A stretch of 54,228 nucleotides of DNA, from contig NZ_CAKKNC010000023.1 of NCBI RefSeq assembly GCF_918741285.1, forward strand, positions 1 through 54,228. Reading direction: 5' to 3'. Shown here one piece after another: positions 26,016 through 34,806 of the stretch. Both the position numbers and the translations under genes were made by a program. This DNA comes from Sphingobium sp. CECT 9361 (GTDB taxonomy: Bacteria; Pseudomonadota; Alphaproteobacteria; Sphingomonadales; Sphingomonadaceae). Below the pieces are notes generated by a model. That model did not search any database. It was not told the DNA's origin and saw only the letters and a list, made by a program, of their open reading frames with translations. Each line of letters starts with the position of its first letter. Position 1 is the stretch's first letter.

Positions 26016-27055
26016 TCCCGATACTCCACTTCGCCCGCGATGCTCTCCGCACAGTCTGCCAGCCACAACGCCGCCGCCTTTGCACTGTCAGGATGGTGCA
26101 ACCGCCGACGATTGGCCGAAGGCACGGCGTGCGCTTCGCCAATCAGTATCGGCCACAAGTCGGCATGCGGCCAATCCTGCAGCACAATCGCAGCATCCAA
26201 CGCTTTCAGACGCGCTGCCGTTGCACGCTGTTCGTCATACGGACGATCCTGCGGGATGCAGATGAACGGTCGATCCGCCGCAAGCACCGCGCCCAGCAGG
26301 CCATCCCCCGCCGCGCCGATCACGACACCCGCGCGCGCAATCTCCTGTTCGGGAGTATCGACCCATCCGGCAATCTCCAGATTCGGCGGCGGATCATGCG
26401 GCGATGTCACCGGCCCGATCACCCGCCAATGCATATCGGGGCAGGTGCGCGCCGCGTCCGCAATCTGCGCGCCATCGCCCACCGGTCCCCCACGACCGAC
26501 CACCACGAGAACGCGATTTTCGTCTCGCGGATCTTCCTGCGCCTGGGCCGCGATGCCGGGAAAATAGGTCGTCTTCTGCCGCACCCACGCAGGCGTGGAG
26601 GCCATCTCAAGATCGGCATGAAACGGCGCCAGCAAGGCAAAGGCGCTTCGAAACGCATCGAGATGCGCGGGGTCGCGCCGGTCGCCGTTCAATCGCACAT
26701 AGACAGTGGGTACAGACGCCAGCCGCGCCAGCATCGCGACTTCCACCGACACATCCACCACCATCAGCGCGGGGTGCTCGGTCGCGATCCACAGCGCCAT
26801 CTGCGCGACCCGCCGCCGAACGCCCTTATGATCGACCGGCGCATAATGCAGAACGGACGAACGGCTGTCTGCGCCATCGACACCGTCGAACTGCCCAGAG
26901 ACCGGACGATCGTCGCAAAGATCGATTCCCGCATCGCCAATGCCCGTCCCCAATAATGTGACCGGCCAATCGCTCGCAGCAGCAATCGCCCGCGCGCGGG
27001 CCAGATGCCCTGCGCCATGATGATGCACATAATATCCGATGGGTCGGCGGTTCAT
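26012..27055 (-). CDS. GT-B fold glycosyltransferase, MurG/UGT-like
   Basis: A 347-residue GT-B type glycosyltransferase. The N-terminus IGYYVHHHGAGHLARA has the HxxGH pattern of MurG and UDP-glucosyltransferase relatives. The C-terminal half holds a donor-binding region (VVVGRGGPVGDGA, WVDTPEQEIARAGVVIGAAGDGL) like the GGxG loops of that group. The ATG at 27055 overlaps the stop of the upstream GT2 gene by ATGA, and its own stop is overlapped in the same way. It would transfer a nucleotide-activated sugar to an unknown acceptor. Confidence 0.82.
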   Translation of the reverse strand: MNRRPIGYYVHHHGAGHLARARAIAAASDWPVTLLGTGIGDAGIDLCDDRPVSGQFDGVDGADSRSSVLHYAPVDHKGVRRRVAQMALWIATEHPALMVVDVSVEVAMLARLASVPTVYVRLNGDRRDPAHLDAFRSAFALLAPFHADLEMASTPAWVRQKTTYFPGIAAQAQEDPRDENRVLVVVGRGGPVGDGAQIADAARTCPDMHWRVIGPVTSPHDPPPNLEIAGWVDTPEQEIARAGVVIGAAGDGLLGAVLAADRPFICIPQDRPYDEQRATAARLKALDAAIVLQDWPHADLWPILIGEAHAVPSANRRRLHHPDSAKAAALWLADCAESIAGEVEYRE

Positions 27056-27990
27056 GGTGCCATTTCCAGCGCCATGTCATGCGGCATAGGCGGCAGTAAC
27101 GGTTCCTGCTGCGCGATCAGCGCCTGTCCATCCGGCTGCGTCCGCAATTGCCGACGCCATATGGCGCGCGCGCGCCAGTGATTGAACGCCGGTGCCATCG
27201 GCATCGAACCGCTGTGGGCCGTCGCCAGCAAATCCTGCATCGCGACCGCCATACCGCCCTCTGCGCGCCCATCGGTGCGCGGCGAAACATAGGTATACAC
27301 GTCTTGCGGATGCGCCAGCCGCGCACCACGCGCCAAAGCCGCATTCACCAGGGCGCGATCCTCCCCCGTCGGCAACAGCGGCACGCCCCCACAGGCCCGA
27401 TACAGATCGGCGCTGATCGCCAGCGACGCACCGGTATGATCGCCATGCCGTGGCGCAGGATCCCACGGCTGGGGATCGACATTGTCCTCGATGGCGCGGA
27501 CAGTCATCCAATACCTGTCCCACGCTTCCCTTATGCGTAGCGCATGGGCGGGCAGGGGTTCCCGCATATCGATCTCTATCCGCCCGCCGACGATATCGGC
27601 ACCGCGCGCAAACGCCGCCATTATGCTGGTCAACCAAGCGCGCGGCGGGCGCGTATCGGCGTCCGTGCTGACGAGCACCGCGCTATTGTATTTTGCCATC
27701 AGCGATAGTCCTGCGTCCATCGCCATGCGCCGCGCCGACCCCGCATGTGCGATGTCCGGCGCGAAATCGGCGGACAGCAGCGCGATATGCAGACGTCCCG
27801 CATGTCTTTCGCGCGCAGATTCGACGACCTGCACGCTATCGTCCGTCGTATTGTTGATGGCTACGACAACGGGAACAGGGCCAACCCAATCCTGCCGCGC
27901 CAGCGCATCCAGCAATATCGGCAGCCGCGCCGCTTCATTCCGCGCCGGAACGCATACGCACAGATGCATCGGCGCGGCTCGCTCAGCCAT
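27052..27990 (-). CDS. Family 2 glycosyltransferase
   Basis: A 312-residue GT-A glycosyltransferase. The opening LCVCVPARNEAARLPILL is the standard GT2 start; the DxD-type metal site is VLVSTDADTRPP, and the catalytic-base region is around LLPTGEDRALVNAAL. The start at 27990 overlaps the GT4 gene by eight bases. It is second in the run. The donor and acceptor are not predictable, but three or more transferases in a row point to an oligosaccharide or multi-sugar conjugate. Confidence 0.88.
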   Translation of the reverse strand: MAERAAPMHLCVCVPARNEAARLPILLDALARQDWVGPVPVVVAINNTTDDSVQVVESARERHAGRLHIALLSADFAPDIAHAGSARRMAMDAGLSLMAKYNSAVLVSTDADTRPPRAWLTSIMAAFARGADIVGGRIEIDMREPLPAHALRIREAWDRYWMTVRAIEDNVDPQPWDPAPRHGDHTGASLAISADLYRACGGVPLLPTGEDRALVNAALARGARLAHPQDVYTYVSPRTDGRAEGGMAVAMQDLLATAHSGSMPMAPAFNHWRARAIWRRQLRTQPDGQALIAQQEPLLPPMPHDMALEMAP

Positions 27991-29128
27991 TCAACGCTCG
28001 GCTCATGGCAGCAAGGGGGCGCGACGACGGCACAAGCTGCAACGAAGCTGCAGAATCGCCCCGCCGCTTTGGCTCGGCCAGACCGATCTGCCGCTGATAC
28101 AGCGCCTCATAATCGTCGACCATCCGCTCCGCATTGCACATCCGCACTGCCCGCGCGCGACAAGCGCGGCGATCCAAAGACAGTGCGCGCAATCCCGCTC
28201 TGGCGAGGGAGCCTACATTGTCAGGCGTCGCCAGCACGCCGCATGTTGCATCCAGAATTTCCGGGATTGCCCCCCGCGCGAACGCGGCAACCGGTACTCC
28301 GCAAGCCAGCGCCTCGGCAACCACCAGTCCATATGGCTCATCCCACATCGGCGTGCACAAAAAGGCCCGCGCGCCGCCTACCAGCCGCGACAGATCGCGA
28401 TGATCGAGATGCCCGACATGCACCGCGTTCACTCCCAGCGCAGGCGCGATCTTCGCCTCAAAATAGGCTTCGTCCAAAATCGGCCCTGCGATCTTCAGCG
28501 GCAATCCAATGCGCCGTGCCGCTTCGATGGCCAGATGCAGGCCTTTTTCAGGAACGATCCGGCCATACCAGACCAGATAGCCTTCAGGATCGGCCTCCGC
28601 ATGAAACGCGAAGCCGTTTAGGTCGATGCCGTTCAGGATTACCTCGTCGATGGGTCGCACATGGCTCCACAAATCCGCGACCGACTGCGAGACACCAATA
28701 AAGGCGTTGTTCTGTGCCGTGCACAAACGAATGCCGCTTTCCAGCCAGCAGAAAGGCGGCGTGTGCAACGTCGTCACCATCGGCATTGGCAGGCTGTCCG
28801 CCATGGACACCGGAAGATAGTGCAGCGAATTGTTATGGATAATATCGAAATCGCGGTGCCGCAGATCGTTCATCAGGCTCAAATACGCATGATGCTCTTT
28901 GAAGAACGCGATGTCCGTAGCTTCGGCAGTACCGACTGAAGCAATCGCCGTTTCGGTGCAGATCGCTTCCAGTCCAAGGCTGGCCTCCGACTTGGACGAT
29001 GCGAACACTGTCACGCCATGCCCGCGTTCCCGCAGGGATCGCGCCAGCAAATGCGTATGCATTTCAAGCCCGCCGGCGAAGGGTTCTGCAATGGGATGCT
29101 TCAAATGTGCGATGATGCCGATCTGCAT
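27983..29128 (-). CDS. Family 4 glycosyltransferase (first gene of glycan cluster)
   Basis: A 381-residue GT-B transferase of family GT4. Key parts are the acceptor-domain loop FAGGLEMHTHLLARSL, the donor-domain start LVWYGRIVPEKGLHLAIEAA, and the EX7E segment (WDEPYGLVVAEALACGVPV). GT4 enzymes open several GlcNAc-conjugate pathways, for example MshA and BshA. The ATG at 29128 has AGGAG eight bases upstream; an in-frame start at 29398 would lie deep in katE. It starts 78 bases after katE, and a small GGGGAC hairpin lies between them (29160-29182). It leads six more genes joined by overlaps. Confidence 0.9.
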   Translation of the reverse strand: MQIGIIAHLKHPIAEPFAGGLEMHTHLLARSLRERGHGVTVFASSKSEASLGLEAICTETAIASVGTAEATDIAFFKEHHAYLSLMNDLRHRDFDIIHNNSLHYLPVSMADSLPMPMVTTLHTPPFCWLESGIRLCTAQNNAFIGVSQSVADLWSHVRPIDEVILNGIDLNGFAFHAEADPEGYLVWYGRIVPEKGLHLAIEAARRIGLPLKIAGPILDEAYFEAKIAPALGVNAVHVGHLDHRDLSRLVGGARAFLCTPMWDEPYGLVVAEALACGVPVAAFARGAIPEILDATCGVLATPDNVGSLARAGLRALSLDRRACRARAVRMCNAERMVDDYEALYQRQIGLAEPKRRGDSAASLQLVPSSRPLAAMSRALNG

Positions 29129-29205
29129 CCGGGCGTCTCCTGTCCCTTTTAATCGACGCGGGGACAGCGCACGGCCGTCCCCGTCATCTTTATTATAGTC
29201 GTCGA

Positions 29206-31437
29206 TCAGGCTGCCGGTTGCGCGTCCAGATCGACTTTCATCTCCCGCGGCCAATGGCGCAGCGCGCGGCAGGCAGTGAGAAACGCCACAGCATCCTTGT
29301 CCGCCGCCAGGGGCATGCACGCTTCGTCCAGATCGTCGGCAATGCCGGCCTTCTCGAACAACGCCTTGGCGTCCGCCGTCAGGCCGATGAACTTGCAATG
29401 CGCAAAGGCGTCCGTGACGAAGTCCTTCGCCGCTGCATCGACGGCCAACAAAGCGGCGCCCTCTGCCGAAGCAACGACTGCTACCGCATCGTACAGCACC
29501 GATGGCCCGCCATCGATCTTCTGCTTCGCCGCAACCGCCGTCCCGTCCGAAAGCGTCACGCCACCGATCTTCGGGGCAACCACTTCGTAGTTCGCCCCTT
29601 CGCTATCGACAGCCTTGACGAGCGCGTTGAAGATCGCGGCATCCGCGCCATCGGTCAGCAATATGCCCAGCTTGCGACCCTTGAAATTGTCCGGGCCGTT
29701 CTTTGCAATGCTCAGCGCATCCGACGTCGGCAGGTCCATGATCGTGGGCCGTGCCGCCTTCGCAGCGTCCGGCATATCCAGGCCAAGCCCGTCCGCCACG
29801 GTGTCAGCCAGCGTCGCGTCGATGTTCAGCAAGTGCGAAACCGTGCGCGACCGGATGTCGGGACGCTCCACCTTGCTCAGTTCGAACACCAGCGCATCGC
29901 CGATATGCTTCTGCTCGATCGGCGTCTGGCTCATGAAGAACTGCCGTGCCTGACTGTAATGGTCGGCGAACGTCTCGGACCGCACTCGCTGCTTGGGACC
30001 ATCCTCGGTCATCGGCACAGGCACATGACCGCGCGCCGGATCTTCGCGCGGACCGCCTTGTGCGGCGCCCCAGCTATTGGGCTCATAGTTCGCGCGTCCC
30101 TTGGGATTGCGCATCGCCATGTGGCCGTCCTGCTGGAAATGCGCCATCGGGCATTTCGGGGCGTTGATCGGGATATGCGTGAAGTTGGGCCCGCCGAGCC
30201 GCTTCAACTGCGTATCGAGGTAGGAGAAGTTACGCCCCTGCAACAACGGATCGTTACTGAAATCGACACCCGGCGGTACATTCTGCGTCATGAACGCAAC
30301 TTGCTCGGTCTCTGCAAAGAAGTTGTCGACCGCCCGGTCCAGCACCAGCCGCCCGACGATCCGCACCGGCACCAGCTCTTCGGGAATAAGCTTCGTCGCG
30401 TCCAGCACATCGAAGTCGAAGCTGTCGGCAAAGGCATCGTCGAACAACTGCACACCCAATTCCCATTCAGGGAAATCGCCGGCGTTGATCGCATCCCACA
30501 GGTCGCGGCGATGGAAATCGGGGTCGGCCCCGTTGATCTTGACTGCTTCGTTCCAGGCTACCGACTGCAGCCCCTGCTTGGGCTTCCAGTGGAACTTGAC
30601 GAAGGTGGACTTGCCTTCGGCATTCACCAGCCGGAAGGTGTGGACGCCAAAACCTTCCATCGTCCGCAAGGATCGCGGAATCGCCCGGTCGGACATCGTC
30701 CACATCACCATGTGCATGGCTTCAGGCGTCAGGCTGATAAAGTCCCAGAAATTGTCATGCGCGGTCTGCGCCTGCGGGAAATCGCGATCCGGCTCCGGCT
30801 TTGCAGCGTGGATCAGGTCGGGAAACTTGATCGCATCCTGAATGAAGAACACCGGGATGTTGTTGCCAACGATGTCCCAATTTCCTTCCTGCGTGTAGAG
30901 CTTCACCGCAAAGCCGCGCACATCGCGCGCCAGATCGGCCGAACCCTTCGATCCGGCAACGGTCGAAAACCGCACGAACGCAGGCACCCGCTCACCCACA
31001 CGCTGCAACACATCCGCGCGCGTCACGTCGCTGAGCGATTCCGTCAGCTCGAAATAGCCATGCGCGCCATAGCCGCGGGCGTGGACCACACGCTCGGGGA
31101 TACGTTCATGGTCAAAATGGAACATCTTCTCGCGAAAATGTCCGTCCTCCAGCAATGCGGGGCCTCGCGCGCCTTGCTTCACCGAATTCTGGTCGTCAGC
31201 GACGGGAATGCCCTGCGCGGTCGTCAGCGTCGCGACGTCTCCGCCTGCGGTCTGATGCGTTTCGCCCCCGCTGCCCTGCTCTTCGCCATACATCGTCGAT
31301 ACATCGAAGTCGGCCACGGGGGGCTGCTCTTTCGATTTAACATCCTTGGAACTGCCGGGGCGCTTCGAAAGGGTTTTCGCTGATTTGGCCAAAGGTACTT
31401 CCTCAAGTGAATGGGACGCACGGAACGATTGCTCCAT
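29206..31437 (-). CDS. katE: Large-subunit catalase (HPII type)
   Basis: A 743-residue monofunctional haem catalase of the large-subunit clade, with the extra C-terminal flavodoxin-like domain (KGRKLGILLTDGADAAIFNAL). The catalytic His119 is in RVVHARGYGAHG, the active-site Asn near 192 in VGNNIPVFFIQD, and the haem-ligand Tyr in RNFSYLDTQ. It converts hydrogen peroxide to water and oxygen in the cytoplasm and is usually a stationary-phase or general-stress enzyme. It is divergent from the Crp/Fnr gene across a palindrome at 31531-31553. Transcription may continue into the glycan cluster 78 bases downstream. Confidence 0.96.
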   Translation of the reverse strand: MEQSFRASHSLEEVPLAKSAKTLSKRPGSSKDVKSKEQPPVADFDVSTMYGEEQGSGGETHQTAGGDVATLTTAQGIPVADDQNSVKQGARGPALLEDGHFREKMFHFDHERIPERVVHARGYGAHGYFELTESLSDVTRADVLQRVGERVPAFVRFSTVAGSKGSADLARDVRGFAVKLYTQEGNWDIVGNNIPVFFIQDAIKFPDLIHAAKPEPDRDFPQAQTAHDNFWDFISLTPEAMHMVMWTMSDRAIPRSLRTMEGFGVHTFRLVNAEGKSTFVKFHWKPKQGLQSVAWNEAVKINGADPDFHRRDLWDAINAGDFPEWELGVQLFDDAFADSFDFDVLDATKLIPEELVPVRIVGRLVLDRAVDNFFAETEQVAFMTQNVPPGVDFSNDPLLQGRNFSYLDTQLKRLGGPNFTHIPINAPKCPMAHFQQDGHMAMRNPKGRANYEPNSWGAAQGGPREDPARGHVPVPMTEDGPKQRVRSETFADHYSQARQFFMSQTPIEQKHIGDALVFELSKVERPDIRSRTVSHLLNIDATLADTVADGLGLDMPDAAKAARPTIMDLPTSDALSIAKNGPDNFKGRKLGILLTDGADAAIFNALVKAVDSEGANYEVVAPKIGGVTLSDGTAVAAKQKIDGGPSVLYDAVAVVASAEGAALLAVDAAAKDFVTDAFAHCKFIGLTADAKALFEKAGIADDLDEACMPLAADKDAVAFLTACRALRHWPREMKVDLDAQPAA

Positions 31438-31530
31438 GCGCGGATTTAAGGCGGGACATGTGTGAGCTGACAGCCGGAAACACCGGAGGCGTCTCGCGAC
31501 GTGTCAGGGACAACAGGGGACTAAACCCAC

Positions 31531-31553
31531 TATTGGCAGACAAGTTGCCAATA
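31531..31553. promoter_or_regulatory. Perfect palindrome between katE and Crp/Fnr gene
   Basis: TATTGGCA at 31531-31538 and its exact complement TGCCAATA at 31546-31553 flank a seven-base centre. It lies in the 222-base divergent region, about 95 bases from the katE start and 107 from the regulator start. An operator for the adjacent regulator or another repressor is likely; the spacing does not fit the 14-base FNR box. Confidence 0.5.
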
Positions 31554-31659
31554 CTAACCTGCGTTATGATGAATTGCGCGCGCGGGGGATACAGGCAGGC
31601 TTCAAAGCGTTCATTGCGCAGATGAAACGTCGTAAATGATAAGCTGACAGGGACCGGAT

Positions 31660-32418
31660 ATGCTCACAGAAAATTTTTTGAAGGGCCGACGCGGGTCGTC
31701 ATTGTCGCTGGAAGAGCACGCCGTACTGGAGAGTGTCATCTCGGAGGTGCGAACGCTCAGCCCGCGCAGCATGATCGTTCGGGCAGGCGAGCCGATCTAC
31801 CACAGCACGCTGCTGATCGATGGCTTCATGTGTCGCTATGTCGATGACCGCGAAGGCTTGCGACAGCTTGTTGCCGTTCAGGTGGCGGGCGATTTCGTCG
31901 ATCTGCACGCCTACCCGCTCAAGGTTCTCGATCATGATGTCGCCACGCTGACTGCGGCCACCGTCGCGATCATTCCGCATGGCAAGCTGGATCAGATCAA
32001 CGCCACCATGCCCGAATTGACGCGCAAGCTCTGGTTCTCGACTTTGCTCGACGCGGCGGTTCATCGCGCCTGGTTGTTCCGCCTCGGGCGGCTGGACGCC
32101 GTTGGCCGGGTCGCCCATTTCCTCAGTGAAACCAATGTCCGCCTGCAATTGGCGGGCCTCAGCGACGGCACGCGCTTTGCCTTGGGCTTCACGCAAACCG
32201 ACATTTCCGAAATCTGCGGCATCACCAACGTCCATACCAATCGGGTGCTGCGGCAATTGCGGGAGGAGCAATTGTGCGTGTTCCGCTCGTCGATCGTGGA
32301 GATTCAGGATGTCGAAGGCCTCGCGCGACGCGGCCAGTTCGATCCTGGATATCTGTATCTTAGCCACGATCCGTTCAAAGATACTGCCGCACATCAAAAG
32401 CAGAATCGCTTCGCTTAA
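31660..32418 (+). CDS. Crp/Fnr family transcriptional regulator
   Basis: A 252-residue protein with an N-terminal cyclic-nucleotide-binding-like beta barrel (MIVRAGEPIYHSTLLIDGF, VAVQVAGDFVDLHAY), a dimer helix (LWFSTLLDAAVHRAWLFRL) and a C-terminal winged HTH (FTQTDISEICGITNVHTNRV). No N-terminal cysteine cluster is seen, so an FNR-type oxygen-sensing iron-sulfur centre is unlikely. An AGGGA precedes the ATG. Divergence from katE suggests a role in stress-related control of that gene and perhaps the glycan cluster. Confidence 0.88.
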   Translation: MLTENFLKGRRGSSLSLEEHAVLESVISEVRTLSPRSMIVRAGEPIYHSTLLIDGFMCRYVDDREGLRQLVAVQVAGDFVDLHAYPLKVLDHDVATLTAATVAIIPHGKLDQINATMPELTRKLWFSTLLDAAVHRAWLFRLGRLDAVGRVAHFLSETNVRLQLAGLSDGTRFALGFTQTDISEICGITNVHTNRVLRQLREEQLCVFRSSIVEIQDVEGLARRGQFDPGYLYLSHDPFKDTAAHQKQNRFA

Positions 32419-32462
32419 GACCCCACTTGCCCCCGCGCAGGCTTCGCCCTAAGAGGCGCGCT

Positions 32463-32640
32463 GCGACAGGTTCCCAGAGATGGGATTGAAAGGGAATTCG
32501 GAAATGGAGCGATCCATGATCCGAAGCTGCCCCCGCAACTGTGACCGGCGAGTGCTCGCCCAACATACCACTGGATGTTCGCATCCGGGAAGGTGGACGA
32601 GCATGATGACCCGCGAGCCAGGAGACCTGCCTGTCGTTGT
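32463..32640 (+). ncRNA. Cobalamin riboswitch
   Basis: The leader contains the conserved blocks of the AdoCbl riboswitch: AAAGGGAATTCGG near 32489, GAAGCTGCCCCCGCAACTGT near 32523, the GGGAAGG...GACGAGCATGATGACCCG segment (32587-32613), and the B12 box AGCCAGGAGACCTGCC at 32616-32631. It lies about 160 bases before the btuB start. Bound cobalamin should shut down btuB and probably the whole uptake operon. Confidence 0.95.
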
Positions 32641-32798
32641 CGATCCTTCATGCGGACGGGGTGTGCCGGATGATCGAGGTTTTCCTCGCGTGACGACGTC
32701 GATTGGGATGGCGCGCGTGGAATGATTCCGCTCCACGAGTTGTGCTGTTGTGCCTTTGGCGCGTGCGATCCCTTGTTGTTGATCTAAGGGGGAATTTC

Positions 32799-34709
32799 AT
32801 GCCCAGATATATTGCGTCGCTGCTATCGCTCACCGCTCTCGTTTCGCCTGTCGCTGCTTTTGCGGAGGACGCGCCGGACACCATCGTCGTCACTGCGACC
32901 CGCACCGAACAGCCGCTCTCGCGTGTCGGCCAATCCATCACCGTCATAGACCGTGAGGAAATCGCCACCCGTCAGACCGACACCATCGTCGACATCCTGC
33001 GCACCGTTCCCGGCGTCACCATCGCTCGCACCGGCGGCATCGGCGGCGTCGCATCTGTGTTCATTCGCGGCGCGGAAAGCGACCAGACGGTCGCACTGAT
33101 CGACGGGGTAAAGCTCAACGATCCGTCGTCGCCCGGCGGCGGCTTCAACTTCGGCAATCTGATGACCGGCAACATCGCCCGCATCGAAGTGCTGCGCGGC
33201 CCGCAGTCGGTGCTGTGGGGCAGCCAGGCTATCGGCGGCGTCGTCAACCTCATCACCATCCCGCCCAGCGAAGACTTGGCAGTCAATCTGCGCGGCGAAT
33301 ATGGCTATCGTGACACCGGCGAAGTCGTCGGCAACGTGTCGGGCAAGGCTGGCCCCGTCTCCGCGAGCCTGGGCGCGGGCTATTTCCGCACTGATGGCAC
33401 TTCCGCCTTCAACGAAAGGCGCGGGGGCACGGAGAAGGACGGCTATCGCAACTATGGCGCGAACGCGAACGTCAACGTCGCCCTGTCTGACGCGATCTCG
33501 GTCGATCTGCGCGGCTGGTATTCCAACGGCCGCAACGATCAGGACGGCTTCGCGCCACCGACGTTCAGCTTCGGCGATACGCTGGAATACACCAAGACCC
33601 GTGACATGGTTGGCTATGCCGGTCTCAACGCCGCGCTGCTCGACGGACGTTTCCGCAACCGCTTGGGCTTTGCCTACACCGATATCGATCGCGTCAGCTA
33701 CGATGGGGCCAGCACCTCATCGGAAACCTTCGCTGCCAAGGGCCGCAACGAACGCTTCGAATATCAGGGCAGCTTCGACATCGCGGAAGGCTGGCAGACC
33801 ACCTTCGGCGCGGAACGCGAGAAGTCACGCCTGAAAACCTCCAACTACGGTTTCGCCGACGCCCCTCAAAGCGCCGTCATCGAAAGCGTCTATGGCCAGT
33901 TGATCGCTACGCCCTTCGCCGGGTTCACCGCGACCGGCGGCGTCCGTTACGATCATCACAATCGCTTCGGCAGCGCGACGACCTTCGGCGCAAATGGCGT
34001 ATGGACCCCCAATGCCGGGAAGACCGAACTGCGCGCCAGCTACAGCGAAGGGTTCAAGGCGCCCAGCCTCTACCAGCTCTATGGTGATTACGGGAACGAC
34101 GCCCTGCGTCCTGAACGCGCAAGGGCGTGGGATGCCGGTGTCACGCAGCGTCTGCTGGACGGCGCGATCGAAGCGAGTGCGACATGGTTCCACCGCAACA
34201 GCCGCAACCTCATCGACTTCATTTCGTGCAGCACGCCCTTGACCGGCATTTGCACGGGTCGGCCCTTCGGCACCTATGACAATATCGTCAAGGCACGCTC
34301 GCAGGGTCTCGAAGTCGTGCTCGCGCTGCGTCCGGTCGAACCGCTCAAGGTGCAGGCCTCCTACACCTATCTCGACGCGGAAAACCGTTCGCCCGGAAGC
34401 CTGAACTTCGGCAACAAGCTTGCCCGTCGTCCGGCGCACAGCGTCAACGCGGCCATCGACTATCGCTGGTCCTTCGGTCTCACCACCGGGGCGACCATCA
34501 CCCATGTCGGGTCCAGCTTCGACAACGCCGCCAACAGCCGCCGGGTCGAAGGCTATGCGTTGGCCGATATCCGCGCATCCTTTCCGATCACGAAGAATGT
34601 CGAAATCTACGGTCGGGTCGAAAACCTGTTCAACGAACGCTATGAGACGGTTTTCCGTTATGGCACGCCGGGTCGCGCGGCCTATGGCGGCGTCCGTGTG
34701 AGCTACTGA
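32799..34709 (+). CDS. btuB: TonB-dependent vitamin B12 receptor
   Basis: A 636-residue outer-membrane receptor with signal peptide (SLLSLTALVSPVAAFA) and a TonB box/plug start DTIVVTATRTEQPLSRVG. The plug motif is LRGPQSVLWGSQAIGGVVN, and the barrel ends in AYGGVRVSY. The ATG at 32799 follows AAGGGGGAA. The riboswitch immediately upstream and the btuF-C-D genes downstream identify cobalamin as the ligand. Its length is close to that of E. coli BtuB. Confidence 0.95.
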   Translation: MPRYIASLLSLTALVSPVAAFAEDAPDTIVVTATRTEQPLSRVGQSITVIDREEIATRQTDTIVDILRTVPGVTIARTGGIGGVASVFIRGAESDQTVALIDGVKLNDPSSPGGGFNFGNLMTGNIARIEVLRGPQSVLWGSQAIGGVVNLITIPPSEDLAVNLRGEYGYRDTGEVVGNVSGKAGPVSASLGAGYFRTDGTSAFNERRGGTEKDGYRNYGANANVNVALSDAISVDLRGWYSNGRNDQDGFAPPTFSFGDTLEYTKTRDMVGYAGLNAALLDGRFRNRLGFAYTDIDRVSYDGASTSSETFAAKGRNERFEYQGSFDIAEGWQTTFGAEREKSRLKTSNYGFADAPQSAVIESVYGQLIATPFAGFTATGGVRYDHHNRFGSATTFGANGVWTPNAGKTELRASYSEGFKAPSLYQLYGDYGNDALRPERARAWDAGVTQRLLDGAIEASATWFHRNSRNLIDFISCSTPLTGICTGRPFGTYDNIVKARSQGLEVVLALRPVEPLKVQASYTYLDAENRSPGSLNFGNKLARRPAHSVNAAIDYRWSFGLTTGATITHVGSSFDNAANSRRVEGYALADIRASFPITKNVEIYGRVENLFNERYETVFRYGTPGRAAYGGVRVSY

Positions 34710-34806
34710 TCTAATGACTCAAGGCGCCCTCTGGATCGATGCACTCCGTCCCCACAACGGGTACATCGATCCGGTGCGCGCTTCGAGGAGGAGGGGCCGA
34801 GTCACA

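Noticed and set aside
29218..31383. 721-codon plus-strand frame opposite katE.
   Set aside because: Antisense shadow; the minus strand encodes a clear catalase with all catalytic residues.
31438..31659. Search for a GGAAC-N16/17-CGTT general-stress promoter or FNR box in the katE-regulator gap.
   Set aside because: No adequate match on either strand; the visible palindrome has the wrong spacing for FNR.
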